Source of the DNA: Aeromicrobium camelliae
GTDB lineage: Bacteria > Actinomycetota > Actinomycetes > Propionibacteriales > Nocardioidaceae
DNA length: 64,000 nucleotides
Direction: 5' to 3'
Assembly (NCBI RefSeq): GCF_003850045.1
Contig: NZ_RQJX01000007.1
Span: 1 to 64,000 of the forward strand
A program made the position numbers and the translations under genes. Numbering within the stretch: the first letter of the stretch is position 1; every line of letters starts with the position of its first letter. The notes under the pieces are model-generated. The model was not told where the DNA came from. It worked only from the letters and a program-made list of their open reading frames with translations, and made no database searches. This document shows positions 39,180 through 46,431 of the stretch, piece by piece.

Positions 39180-41939
39180 GTGGACGAGGAGGAGCAGCTG
39201 CCCGCATGGCGATCGGCGCCGCCGTCGGTGCTCGCGGTCATCGTGAGCCGCCGCGGTGAACGCTGGTTGCCCCAGACCCTGGCGTCGTTGGCACGCCTCG
39301 ATCACCTCCCGACCCGCTGGATCGCCGTGGACGTCGAGTCCGACGACGACACGCGGACCCTGCTCAGTGACGCCCTCGGCGCCCAGCACGTCATCTCCTC
39401 GGGCTCACCCGACGCCGGTTTCGGCGAAAGCGTGCGTCGTGCCGTCGAAGCCGCGCCGCGCACGGACTGGATCTGGCTGCTCCATGACGACGCGATCGCC
39501 GATCCGGGTGCTCTGACCGCCCTGCTGGACGAGGCCACGAGCGCGGACGACATCGCGGTCGTCGGACCCAAGATCCGCGAATGGCCCTCATTGCGGCGCC
39601 TCCTCGAGGTCGGCCGGACGATCACCGGCACCGCTGCGCTCGAGACCGGCCTCGAGCCGGGCGAGCCCGACGCCGGTCAGCACGACTGGCCGCGCGACGT
39701 CCTCGCCGTCTCCACCGCGGGCATGCTGGTGCGCCGCGACGTGTGGGACGAGCTCGGAGGCCTGGATCCCGCGTTGCCCCTGTTCTTCGACGACATCGAC
39801 TTCGGCTGGCGCGTCGCCCGAGCCGGCTACCGAACGCGGACCGCACCCGCAGCGGTGCTGTTCCACGCCGAGGCCGCCAGCCGCAGGACGCGTCGGCGCC
39901 GTCCGGCCGCCGGCGAGCGCCGCCGCGCTGCCGTCTACACCATGCTCGCGAACGCGACGGGACCGCGGTTCTGGTGGCGGTCGGTGCGCCTGTTCGTCGG
40001 CACCATCCTGCGCATGCTCGGGTTCCTCATCGTCAAGGACACCCGCGCCGCGTCCGGTGAACTCGCCGCGCTGCGGGAGGTCTTCGCCAAACCCGGCCTC
40101 ATGCGCCGCGCGCGGGCGCAGCGCGCGCAGACGGCGCGCGCGTCGAGCCGCGATATCGCGCACCTGTTCCCGTCGGCGTGGCTGCCCTATCAGCACGGCT
40201 GGGACGTCCTCGTGGAGAGCATCCGGGCCGCCGTGCGACCCGAGGCCGTGCAGACGCTGGGCCGGCGCTCGTCGACGCTCGACCTGATCGACGAGGAGAT
40301 CGTCGTCGAGGACGGCGACCCCTGGTGGCGGCGCTACCCCTGGGCGACCACGGTCCTGGTGCTGACCGTCCTCGCGCTGCTCGCCGGACGGGGGCTCTGG
40401 ACCGGAGCGGTCGCCTCGCCCGTTCTGCCACCGTCTCCGGACTCGGTGACCGACTGGTGGCGTGACCTGTTCACGCGCGCCACCGACGCCACGGGTCTCG
40501 GCTCGGCCGGCTGGCCCGCTCCGTATCTGCCGGTGCTCGCCACCGTGGGACTCCTCGTGGCGTTCGCTCCCGGACTGCTCAGCTGGGCCCTCATCGTCTT
40601 CGCCGTCCCGCTCGCCGCCCTCACCGCGCACCGGTTCGGACGGACGATCACCGACCGGCGAGCAGCCCGCATCGTCTGGGCTGTCGGGTACGGCCTGCTC
40701 ACCGCCGCCTCGGGGGCCGTGGCTCAAGGCCGGCTGGGCACGGTGGTCGCGCTCATCCTCGCCCCGGTGCTCGCCAACGCCATCGCGCAGGTCATCGTGC
40801 TGCCCTCGTGGACGCGGGCGGCGCAGGTCGGCCTGTGGCTGGCCGTCGTCTCCGCGTTCGCGCCCGCGGCGTTCCTCATCGCCGTCCTGGCGATCGCGGG
40901 CCTTCTCGTCGTGGCGCGGCTTCGTCCGCCGCGCGAACTCCTCGTGGGTGTCGCGGCAGCGGCTCTGGTCGCCGGCCCGGCCTGGTGGCGACGCGTCATC
41001 GACCCCGCCGACTGGTGGTGGGAGGCCGGTATCTCGCGCGGCGTGAAGGCATCGGTACTGGAGCTCGTGAGCGGTTCCGGCGGCGGCCCCGGCAGCGCAC
41101 CCTGGGCGCTTGCGGCCGGTGTCCTCGTGCTCGGTCTGCTCGCCCTGGTGCCGCGGGCGACCCGCTTCGAGGTCTCATTGGCGTGGTGGATCGCGTTGAG
41201 CGGTCTGCTCGTCGCCGCGATCGGTTCCTTCGTGCCCGCGGTCGCAGGTCCTGCCGGAACCTCGGCGTGGTCCGGCCTCGGGGCGGCGATCTGGCTGGCC
41301 GGTCTCGGTACCGCGGCGCTGCTCGCGGTCGGCGAGGTCGCACGCTGGGGTCGCAAGGCCGTCATCGCCGGCATCGTCGTGGCCGTGATCTTCCCGCTCG
41401 GCGTCGGTGCCTGGTGGGTCGTGCGCGGCACAGCCGACCCGCTGAGCGGGGCGGTAACGCCCACCATCCCGGCGTATCTCGCCGACCAAGGACGCACGAC
41501 CCTCGTGATCGACGGGTCGCTCGCCGACGGCGTCACCATCGACGTGGTTCAAGGCGCCGGACCGCACCTGGGCCAGGAGGCGGTCAAGCCTTCGCCGGAA
41601 CGACGCGATCGCTTCGCTTCGACCGTCACGAGCCTGCTCGCGACGTCGTCGGCCAAGGACGTCGAGGAGCTGTCCCGCTTCGGCATCGACGCGATCTACC
41701 TGCCCGACGCCGACGCCTCCATCGCTCAGGGGATCAGCGCCGCGCCGGGCCTTCTGCCCGCCGGAAGCGATCGGCCCGGCTCGCGCGTCTGGACACTCGA
41801 TGCCGAGGTGGCAGCGGAGGCCCCGGAGGCCGCGGCGTGGCGTCCCTACGCGGTCGGCGGATGGCTTGCCGCCTGGGCGGCGCTCGCCATCGCCGCGGTG
41901 CCGGGCCGCCGCAGCCCCGACGAGGAGGAGACCCCCTGA
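39180..41939 (+). CDS. large membrane glycosyltransferase (GT2 family)
   Basis: 919 residues from GTG 39180. The N-terminal GT-A domain at about 15-250 is family 2-like: LAVIVSRRGERWLPQTLASL, WIWLLHDDAIADPGAL, STAGMLVRRDVWDELGGLDP and LFFDDIDFGWRVARAGYRT. From about 380 onward come many hydrophobic helices with a C-terminal extracytoplasmic portion. It probably transfers sugars for cell-wall glycans, consistent with neighbours. The stop overlaps the next ATG (TGATG). Confidence 0.9.
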   Translation: MDEEEQLPAWRSAPPSVLAVIVSRRGERWLPQTLASLARLDHLPTRWIAVDVESDDDTRTLLSDALGAQHVISSGSPDAGFGESVRRAVEAAPRTDWIWLLHDDAIADPGALTALLDEATSADDIAVVGPKIREWPSLRRLLEVGRTITGTAALETGLEPGEPDAGQHDWPRDVLAVSTAGMLVRRDVWDELGGLDPALPLFFDDIDFGWRVARAGYRTRTAPAAVLFHAEAASRRTRRRRPAAGERRRAAVYTMLANATGPRFWWRSVRLFVGTILRMLGFLIVKDTRAASGELAALREVFAKPGLMRRARAQRAQTARASSRDIAHLFPSAWLPYQHGWDVLVESIRAAVRPEAVQTLGRRSSTLDLIDEEIVVEDGDPWWRRYPWATTVLVLTVLALLAGRGLWTGAVASPVLPPSPDSVTDWWRDLFTRATDATGLGSAGWPAPYLPVLATVGLLVAFAPGLLSWALIVFAVPLAALTAHRFGRTITDRRAARIVWAVGYGLLTAASGAVAQGRLGTVVALILAPVLANAIAQVIVLPSWTRAAQVGLWLAVVSAFAPAAFLIAVLAIAGLLVVARLRPPRELLVGVAAAALVAGPAWWRRVIDPADWWWEAGISRGVKASVLELVSGSGGGPGSAPWALAAGVLVLGLLALVPRATRFEVSLAWWIALSGLLVAAIGSFVPAVAGPAGTSAWSGLGAAIWLAGLGTAALLAVGEVARWGRKAVIAGIVVAVIFPLGVGAWWVVRGTADPLSGAVTPTIPAYLADQGRTTLVIDGSLADGVTIDVVQGAGPHLGQEAVKPSPERRDRFASTVTSLLATSSAKDVEELSRFGIDAIYLPDADASIAQGISAAPGLLPAGSDRPGSRVWTLDAEVAAEAPEAAAWRPYAVGGWLAAWAALAIAAVPGRRSPDEEETP

Positions 41940-43273
41940 TGCCTGCGCTCGCTCCTCGGTTCGGTTTTCCCGTCCTCGCGGCGGTCCTAGTCGTACTCGT
42001 CGCCGTGCTGCCGGGCATCTCGGCGCCGCAACCTGAACCCACCCGTGCGGACGTCGACCAGACGTCCTACACCTGCCCGTCGTGGGAGGGGCTCACCGTC
42101 ACGGCCGGCCAGGTGGCGCCCGGCGACGAGGCCCAGGCAGTGGCGCTGCCCGACGGCGCCGAGGTCCCCGAACTCGCCGACGCCTCGATCTGGCGGAACG
42201 CGGCGCCGCGCGGCGAGGCGATCTCGGTGACGCAGACCGGCGAGGGAAGCGGAGCTGTCGGCTTCCTCGCCGGCACCGCGACCGGACGCGGTGAGGGGCT
42301 CGCGGTGGCCGCGTGTCCGCGCATCGTCGACGATGCCTGGTTCAACGGCCTCGGTGCCGTCGAAGGGCATGACGCCGAACTCGTCCTGGTCAACCCCGGC
42401 GACGACGAAGCGGTCGTCGAGTTGCGCGCCTGGTCCCCGGTGGGTGAGGTCGAGGTGCCCGACGGAGACGCGCTGACCCTCGCTGCGGGGGAGACGCGGC
42501 GGCTCGCCGGCTCCGATCTGGCCGCCGGCGAGGCGCTGTTGACCGTCCGGGTCGCCCGCCAGCGCGGCGTGGTTGTGGCGGCGGCCCTGGAGTCGGGATC
42601 GGGCCCGGTGCGTGGCAGCGACGTCCAGACCGCTGGCCCGGCCCCCAGTCGCGCGACCGTCATGTCGGGCCTGCCCGCCGGCGTCGAGCGGCGGTTGATC
42701 CTCACCAACCCCGGCAACGAGACCGCGAACGTCGAAGTATCGATCGTCAGTGCCGACAGCGGCACCTTCGTGGCCGAGGGACTCGACGACGTCACCGTCG
42801 AACCCGGCTCCGTGCGCGAGGTGGGCCTGCCCGGCGAGGCGCCCGCCGGGGCGGCGGTTCAGCTCAGGTCCTCGCAGCCGATCACGGGCATCGTGCGTTC
42901 CCAGAGCCCCGACGACGTCGCCGACAGCGGCGGACTGGCGCCGCTGCGGTCCGGGCCCGCCGTGATGCCGGTGGTGGGGGACACGCAGCTCACCGTGGTG
43001 GCTCCCGATGCCGACCTGAAGGCGCAGATCGAGGTGTTCGACGCGCAGATGGAGTCGTTGGGAACGCGCGAGCTTCCGGTGTCTCAGGGTTCGAGCGCCT
43101 CCCTTGCGATCGGCGAGGTCGCTGAGGGCGGCGCGTACGCCGTGGTTCAGGCCGAGGGCGGCTACGCGGCGGCTCGGTACGTGAACGGACCGGGCATCGC
43201 CTCGCTGCCACTCACCGTCGCTCCCGTGGACGCCGTGGCCCCGGCGGTCTCGTGGGGCGGACGCTGGCACTGA
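41939..43273 (+). CDS. exported DUF5719-like protein
   Basis: 444 residues from ATG 41939 (MPALAPRFGFPVLAAVLVVL). One N-terminal signal/anchor helix is followed by a long, acidic, Gly/Ala/Val-rich beta-type exterior with repeated modules such as LVLVNPGDDEAVVELRAW and LILTNPGNETANVEVSIV, which look like tandem Ig-like or beta-sandwich units. Encoded directly after and coupled to the glycosyltransferase, so a shared envelope function is likely. The stop codon lies inside the left copy of a 22-bp direct repeat. Confidence 0.85.
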   Translation: MPALAPRFGFPVLAAVLVVLVAVLPGISAPQPEPTRADVDQTSYTCPSWEGLTVTAGQVAPGDEAQAVALPDGAEVPELADASIWRNAAPRGEAISVTQTGEGSGAVGFLAGTATGRGEGLAVAACPRIVDDAWFNGLGAVEGHDAELVLVNPGDDEAVVELRAWSPVGEVEVPDGDALTLAAGETRRLAGSDLAAGEALLTVRVARQRGVVVAAALESGSGPVRGSDVQTAGPAPSRATVMSGLPAGVERRLILTNPGNETANVEVSIVSADSGTFVAEGLDDVTVEPGSVREVGLPGEAPAGAAVQLRSSQPITGIVRSQSPDDVADSGGLAPLRSGPAVMPVVGDTQLTVVAPDADLKAQIEVFDAQMESLGTRELPVSQGSSASLAIGEVAEGGAYAVVQAEGGYAAARYVNGPGIASLPLTVAPVDAVAPAVSWGGRWH

Positions 43274-43283
43274 CACACGCCTG
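43262..43283 (+). repeat. 22-bp direct repeat, left copy
   Basis: Exact match to 43912-43933 (begins CGCTGGCACTGACACA). It contains the TGA stop of the DUF5719-like gene, so this copy is in the ancestral position. Confidence 0.9.
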
Positions 43284-43299
43284 GCGGTCGACCCGCCAT

Positions 43300-43383
43300 A
43301 GGTGGTCGAGTAGGGAGGCCGGCCGCGGCCGACAAATGGAGCCGTGGCAATGAGGGCGTAGCCGCCACGGAGCGAGATCACAT
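43300..43383 (+). repeat. dispersed repeat, long version, copy R3
   Basis: Begins AGGTGGTCGAGTAG, has the internal CCGTGGCA...CGCCACGG dyad and ends GGAGCGAGATCAC. Closest relative in this window is R1 (106-186), inverted relative to it. Confidence 0.65.
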
Positions 43384-43397
43384 GACTGAAGTTCGTC

Positions 43398-43441
43398 GGT
43401 GGTCGAGTAGCCGCGAGGAACGAGCGGCGTATCGAGACCAC
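43398..43441 (+). repeat. dispersed repeat, short version, copy R4
   Basis: GGTGGTCGAGTAG, a central GCGAGGAACGAGCG palindrome-like core, and ATCGAGACCAC. Near inverted match to R5. Confidence 0.65.
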
Positions 43442-43456
43442 ACGACGCGATGCGCT

Positions 43457-43752
43457 CTATTCCCGCAGCATCGTTTCGCCCACGCGCCACGCCCATCCTT
43501 CGCCCAGGGGTAGGGGTTCGGCGTGTGAGGTCGGGCCGTCCGGGAGTGGTTCTCGGTGGTCGAGGTCGCAGTCGGCGGCTCTTGTTGCTTCCATCGCGGC
43601 TATGCCCCTTATGCGATGGCTCCATGCCGGGGTATCGGCAGGTGCCGTCACGGAACCGGATCGCGTAGCGGACGGCGGTACTCCGCCAGAGCACGCTCGC
43701 GCCGCAACGCGGCCACGAAGCCGACCCGCGCGTCAGAACTGCTCTCGATCAT
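43457..43752 (-). pseudogene. DUF222/HNH (REP13E12-like) endonuclease remnant
   Basis: From ATG 43752 it begins MIESSSDARVGFVAAL, like the gene at the window start. After about 25 codons almost the whole DUF222 region is missing. Sequence resumes in another frame as AVRYAIRFRDGTCRYPG, the usual entry to the HNH domain, then shifts frame again to CDLDHREPLPDGPTSHAEPL. The final CRRHH part of the HNH motif is lost, and TAG at 43457 ends it. One internal deletion and at least two frameshifts mean no active enzyme. A TAGGTT -10 with 6 nt to the ATG survives. Confidence 0.85.
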
Positions 43753-43810
43753 GTCTCCAACCTAGAGAAGGCCACCGGCACTTCCGAGACCTTGTTCACA
43801 CCCCCGAGTC

Positions 43811-43854
43811 GGTCTCGATTCGCCCGCTCGTTCCTCGCGCGCTACTCGACCACC
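43811..43854 (-). repeat. dispersed repeat, short version, copy R5
   Basis: On the minus strand AGGTGGTCGAGTAG ... GAATCGAGACC, with the same GAGGAACGAGCG core as R4 and in inverted orientation to it. Confidence 0.65.
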
Positions 43855-43867
43855 TATGCCCGGGTCT

Positions 43868-43894
43868 GGTGGTCGAGCGACGGAGCGAGACCAC
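43868..43894 (+). repeat. dispersed repeat, minimal version, copy R6
   Basis: GGTGGTCGAG and GAGCGAGACCAC almost directly joined (27 bp), that is, the two repeat ends with most of the middle absent. Confidence 0.6.
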
Positions 43895-43911
43895 GTCGCG
43901 CGACGCGGTGT

Positions 43912-43933
43912 CGCTGGCACTGACACACGCCTG
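43912..43933 (+). repeat. 22-bp direct repeat, right copy
   Basis: Exact match to 43262-43283. It ends one base before the stop codon of the minus-strand zincin-fold gene. Confidence 0.9.
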
Positions 43934-43934
43934 A

Positions 43935-44384
43935 TCAGGGGCGCGGGTCGATGTCCTCAGGGGGAAGTTCCCAGGCTTCGGAGAGCCGCAGCAGCACGAT
44001 GTCCCACACGTTCTCCTCGAGTTCGGCCCCGGATCGCGAGCGCGTCGTGATGGGGAGCCGGTAGAGCACGAGCCGATGGCCGGGCGCGCTGCCCAAGGGG
44101 TGGATGCTGCTGGCCGGCACCTCGTCGGCCCAGCCCTCGGGAAGCAGCGGCGCCTCCTCGACGGCGACCTCCACCGGGGGAGCGCTCCGCGGCCCCCGCT
44201 CGATGATCGCTCGCATGACGTCGGCGACGAGGTGGTCGAACGCGGCTCTGCGGCTGCGGTCGGCGCGGATCCGCCGAGGCGAGAGCGGACCGGGAAGCGA
44301 CATCGGACCCCGGGCACCGCGACCGCGCCGGTCGCGCGAGCGGCCCGGCCGAGGGCCGTGCACGTGGCCCCCGAAGACGTCCAT
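43935..44384 (-). CDS. metallopeptidase-family (zincin-like) protein lacking HExxH
   Basis: 149 residues from ATG 44384. The N-terminal third is Arg/Gly/Pro-rich (GPRPGRSRDRRGRGARGP). The rest follows the actinobacterial member of the minimal zincin family found beside DUF3499 and phosphomannomutase: FDHLVADVMRAIIERG, VEVAVEEAPLLPEGWADEVP, RLVLYRLPI and ENVWDIVLLRLSEAWELPP. The family's zinc motif HExxH should fall in the last helix but is absent, so catalysis is unlikely. It is divergent from DUF3499. Confidence 0.8.
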   Translation of the reverse strand: MDVFGGHVHGPRPGRSRDRRGRGARGPMSLPGPLSPRRIRADRSRRAAFDHLVADVMRAIIERGPRSAPPVEVAVEEAPLLPEGWADEVPASSIHPLGSAPGHRLVLYRLPITTRSRSGAELEENVWDIVLLRLSEAWELPPEDIDPRP

Positions 44385-44420
44385 GCGGTGAGCCTATCTC
44401 GCGCTGTCGGGCGTGCCGGT

Positions 44421-44426
44421 TACCCT
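44421..44426 (+). promoter_or_regulatory. -10 box of the DUF3499 gene (leaderless)
   Basis: TACCCT with 6 nt to the GTG at 44433. Confidence 0.4.
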
Positions 44427-44432
44427 CGTCGG

Positions 44433-44777
44433 GTGGGACAGAGACGTTGCACGCGCACAGGGTGCGCGCAGCCGGCCATCGCGACCCTGACCTACGACTA
44501 CGGCGATTCGGTCGCCGTCCTCGGACCGCTGGCGACGTACGCGGAGCCGCATTCCTACGATCTGTGCACCGAGCACGCGAGCCGGCTGTCGGCACCGCAG
44601 GGGTGGCAGGTGCTCCGGCTCGCCACGCAGTCCAGTGAGCCGCCGCCGCCGTCGGTCGACGACCTCGTCGCCCTCGCCGAGGCAGTCCGTGAGGTCGGCC
44701 GCCGGCCGGTCGAACCGGACGAGGACACCGCCGAGGGTCGTCCGTCGCTTCGGCTCGTGAGGCCCGATACGCCGTGA
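44433..44777 (+). CDS. DUF3499 family protein
   Basis: 114 residues from GTG 44433 (MGQRRCTRTGCAQPAIATL); in-frame sequence back to 44076 overlaps the divergent gene. A small zinc-ribbon-like N-terminus has CTRTGC and YDLCTEHASRL as likely ligands (two Cys, then Cys/His). An acidic C-terminal tail follows. Conserved in actinobacteria between whiB2 and phosphomannomutase; function unknown. The stop overlaps the start of the next gene (GTGA). Confidence 0.88.
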   Translation: MGQRRCTRTGCAQPAIATLTYDYGDSVAVLGPLATYAEPHSYDLCTEHASRLSAPQGWQVLRLATQSSEPPPPSVDDLVALAEAVREVGRRPVEPDEDTAEGRPSLRLVRPDTP

Positions 44778-46129
44778 TCGACGCGCGTCTGTCCGACATC
44801 GTCAAGGCCTACGACGTCCGCGGCCTCGCGCCGCAGGACCTCACGCCGCAGGTCGCCCGCGCGCTCGGGGCAGCGTTCGCCGACGAGGTCGGCATCAGCG
44901 GCGGCCGGGGTTCGGCGGTCATCGGCCACGACATGCGGTCCACCTCGCCCCTTCTCGTGGCCGCCCTAAGTGAGGGCATCCGTTCCCAGCGAGCCGACGT
45001 CGTCGACATCGGACTCGCCTCCACCGATGAGCTCTACGCCGCCTCGGGCCGGCTGGACATGCCCGGCGTCATGGTGACCGCGAGCCACAATCCGGCCGAG
45101 TACAACGGTCTCAAGATGTGCCGGGCGGGGGCGCGCCCCATCGGCTTCCACACCGGCCTGTCGGCCATCGCCGAAGCGGCGTCGGTGCGCCTGGACACGC
45201 CGCCGGCCGAACCGGTCGGACGGGTCACGGCGCGCGACTTCCTCGAGGAGTACGCCGCGCTCCTGCATCGTCTCGCTCCCGTCAGGGGTCGGCGGCTCAC
45301 GGTCGTCGTCGATGCCGGCAACGGGATGGCCGGACACACGGTGCCCGCGGTCTTCGCGACGCTCGACGTCGATCTCGTGCCGCTCTACTTCGAGCTCGAC
45401 GGCACCTTCCCGAACCACGAGGCCAACCCGCTGGACCCCCGCACGCTGGTCGACCTCCAGTCCGCGGTCCGCGAGCACGGGGCCGATCTGGGCCTTGCCT
45501 TCGACGGCGATGCGGACCGCTGCTTCGTCATCGACGAGCAGGGCGAGATCGTCTCGCCGTCGGCCATCACGGCATTGATCGCCTCGCGCTACCTGGCCGA
45601 GCAGGCGGGCGCCACGGTCCTCTACAACGCCATCTGCTCCAGGGTCGTCCCGGAGGTCGTGGCCGAGCACGGCGGTACCGCCGTCCGCACCCCGGTGGGA
45701 CATTCGCTCATCAAGGCCGAGATGGCGCGCACTGGGGCGGTGTTCGGCGGCGAGCACTCCGGTCACTTCTACTTCCGCGACTTCTACCTCGCCGACTCGG
45801 GCATGCTCGCCGCGCTGCACGTCCTCGGTGCGTTGGCCGAGACCGACGTCCCCGCCTCGCGCCTGATCGGGGCGCTCGAGCGGTACGCCGCGTCCGGCGA
45901 GATCAACAGCACGGTCGATGACCAAGCTGCGGTGCTCGACCTCCTGCGTCGCGAGTATGCGTCGTTCGAGCTCGACGAACTCGACGGCCTGACGGTCACC
46001 GCCGACACCTGGTGGTTCAACGTGCGGGCGTCCAACACCGAGCCGCTCCTGCGGCTCAACGTGGAGGCCGACGACCGTCCCACGATGGAGCGCGTCCGCG
46101 ACGAGGTCCTCGCCCGGATCCGAGAATGA
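44774..46129 (+). CDS. manB: phosphomannomutase/phosphoglucomutase
   Basis: 451 residues from GTG 44774. Interconverts mannose-6-P and mannose-1-P (or the glucose pair), feeding GDP-mannose and wall glycans. The phosphoserine is Ser104 in VTASHNPAEYNGLK, the metal loop is FDGDADRCFVID, the sugar-specificity loop is GGEHSGHFYFRDF, and the C-terminal phosphate loop is RASNTEPLLRLNVEA. The mycobacterial orthologue in the same neighbourhood makes mannose-1-P, hence the symbol. Coupled to DUF3499. Confidence 0.94.
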   Translation: MIDARLSDIVKAYDVRGLAPQDLTPQVARALGAAFADEVGISGGRGSAVIGHDMRSTSPLLVAALSEGIRSQRADVVDIGLASTDELYAASGRLDMPGVMVTASHNPAEYNGLKMCRAGARPIGFHTGLSAIAEAASVRLDTPPAEPVGRVTARDFLEEYAALLHRLAPVRGRRLTVVVDAGNGMAGHTVPAVFATLDVDLVPLYFELDGTFPNHEANPLDPRTLVDLQSAVREHGADLGLAFDGDADRCFVIDEQGEIVSPSAITALIASRYLAEQAGATVLYNAICSRVVPEVVAEHGGTAVRTPVGHSLIKAEMARTGAVFGGEHSGHFYFRDFYLADSGMLAALHVLGALAETDVPASRLIGALERYAASGEINSTVDDQAAVLDLLRREYASFELDELDGLTVTADTWWFNVRASNTEPLLRLNVEADDRPTMERVRDEVLARIRE

Positions 46130-46170
46130 CGCGGCCCGGGGGAGTCCCACACGAGGACGGGCTCACGGCC

Positions 46171-46176
46171 TAGGCT
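46171..46176 (+). promoter_or_regulatory. -10 box of the Trm112-like gene (leaderless)
   Basis: TAGGCT with 6 nt to the ATG at 46183. Confidence 0.45.
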
Positions 46177-46182
46177 GGAGAC

Positions 46183-46377
46183 ATGAACCTCGACCCCGCG
46201 CTCTTGGAGATCCTCGTCTGCCCGCAGTGTCGTTCGGCGCTGTTCGTAGACGCCGATGCGGGCGAGCTCATCTGCAATGCCTGTGCCCTGGCATACCCGG
46301 TCCGCGACGACATTCCGGTGATGCTCGTGGACGAGGCACGTCCGCTCGGCGACGCGGCTGCGACCACCCCCGCGTGA
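46183..46377 (+). CDS. Trm112 family zinc-binding protein
   Basis: 64 residues: [17 protein letters not shown] and [21 protein letters not shown] give the two CxxC zinc knuckles of the Trm112/YcaR fold. Bacterial members are thought to support methyltransferases or related enzymes; the partner is unknown. Located right after phosphomannomutase, as in other actinobacteria. Confidence 0.9.
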   Translation: MNLDPALLEILVCPQCRSALFVDADAGELICNACALAYPVRDDIPVMLVDEARPLGDAAATTPA

Positions 46378-46389
46378 GGCCGGCTCGGA

Positions 46390-46395
46390 TAGTCT
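46390..46395 (+). promoter_or_regulatory. -10 box of the dynamin-like operon
   Basis: TAGTCT with a ribosome site CAGGAG at 46421-46426 and GTG start at 46432, so this operon is leadered, unlike many neighbours. Confidence 0.35.
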
Positions 46396-46431
46396 TGACA
46401 CGTAGTTACCGATCAGTGCGCAGGAGTTGAG

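Larger units (their letters stand above)
43262..43933. mobile_element. direct-repeat-bounded insertion with HNH remnant and dispersed repeats
   Basis: Two exact 22-bp repeats 650 bp apart enclose two GGTGGTCGAG-type repeats (R3, R4), a wrecked minus-strand DUF222/HNH gene, and two more repeats (R5, R6). The right-hand repeat ends one base before the stop of the convergent zincin-fold gene. Removing one repeat plus the interior leaves the two genes convergent with about 11 bp between stops, as for most neighbours in this genome. So the block is probably an insertion with a target duplication, or a recombination product. No transposase is present. Confidence 0.65.

Noticed and set aside
43457-43752. 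An active homing-type HNH endonuclease
   Set aside because: The reading frame is broken twice, most of DUF222 is missing, and the last His of the HNH motif is gone.
43262-43933. A transposon or prophage attachment site
   Set aside because: There is no transposase, integrase or terminal inverted repeat at the block's ends; the 22-bp repeats are not in a tRNA. It is kept only as a direct-repeat-bounded insertion of unknown mechanism.
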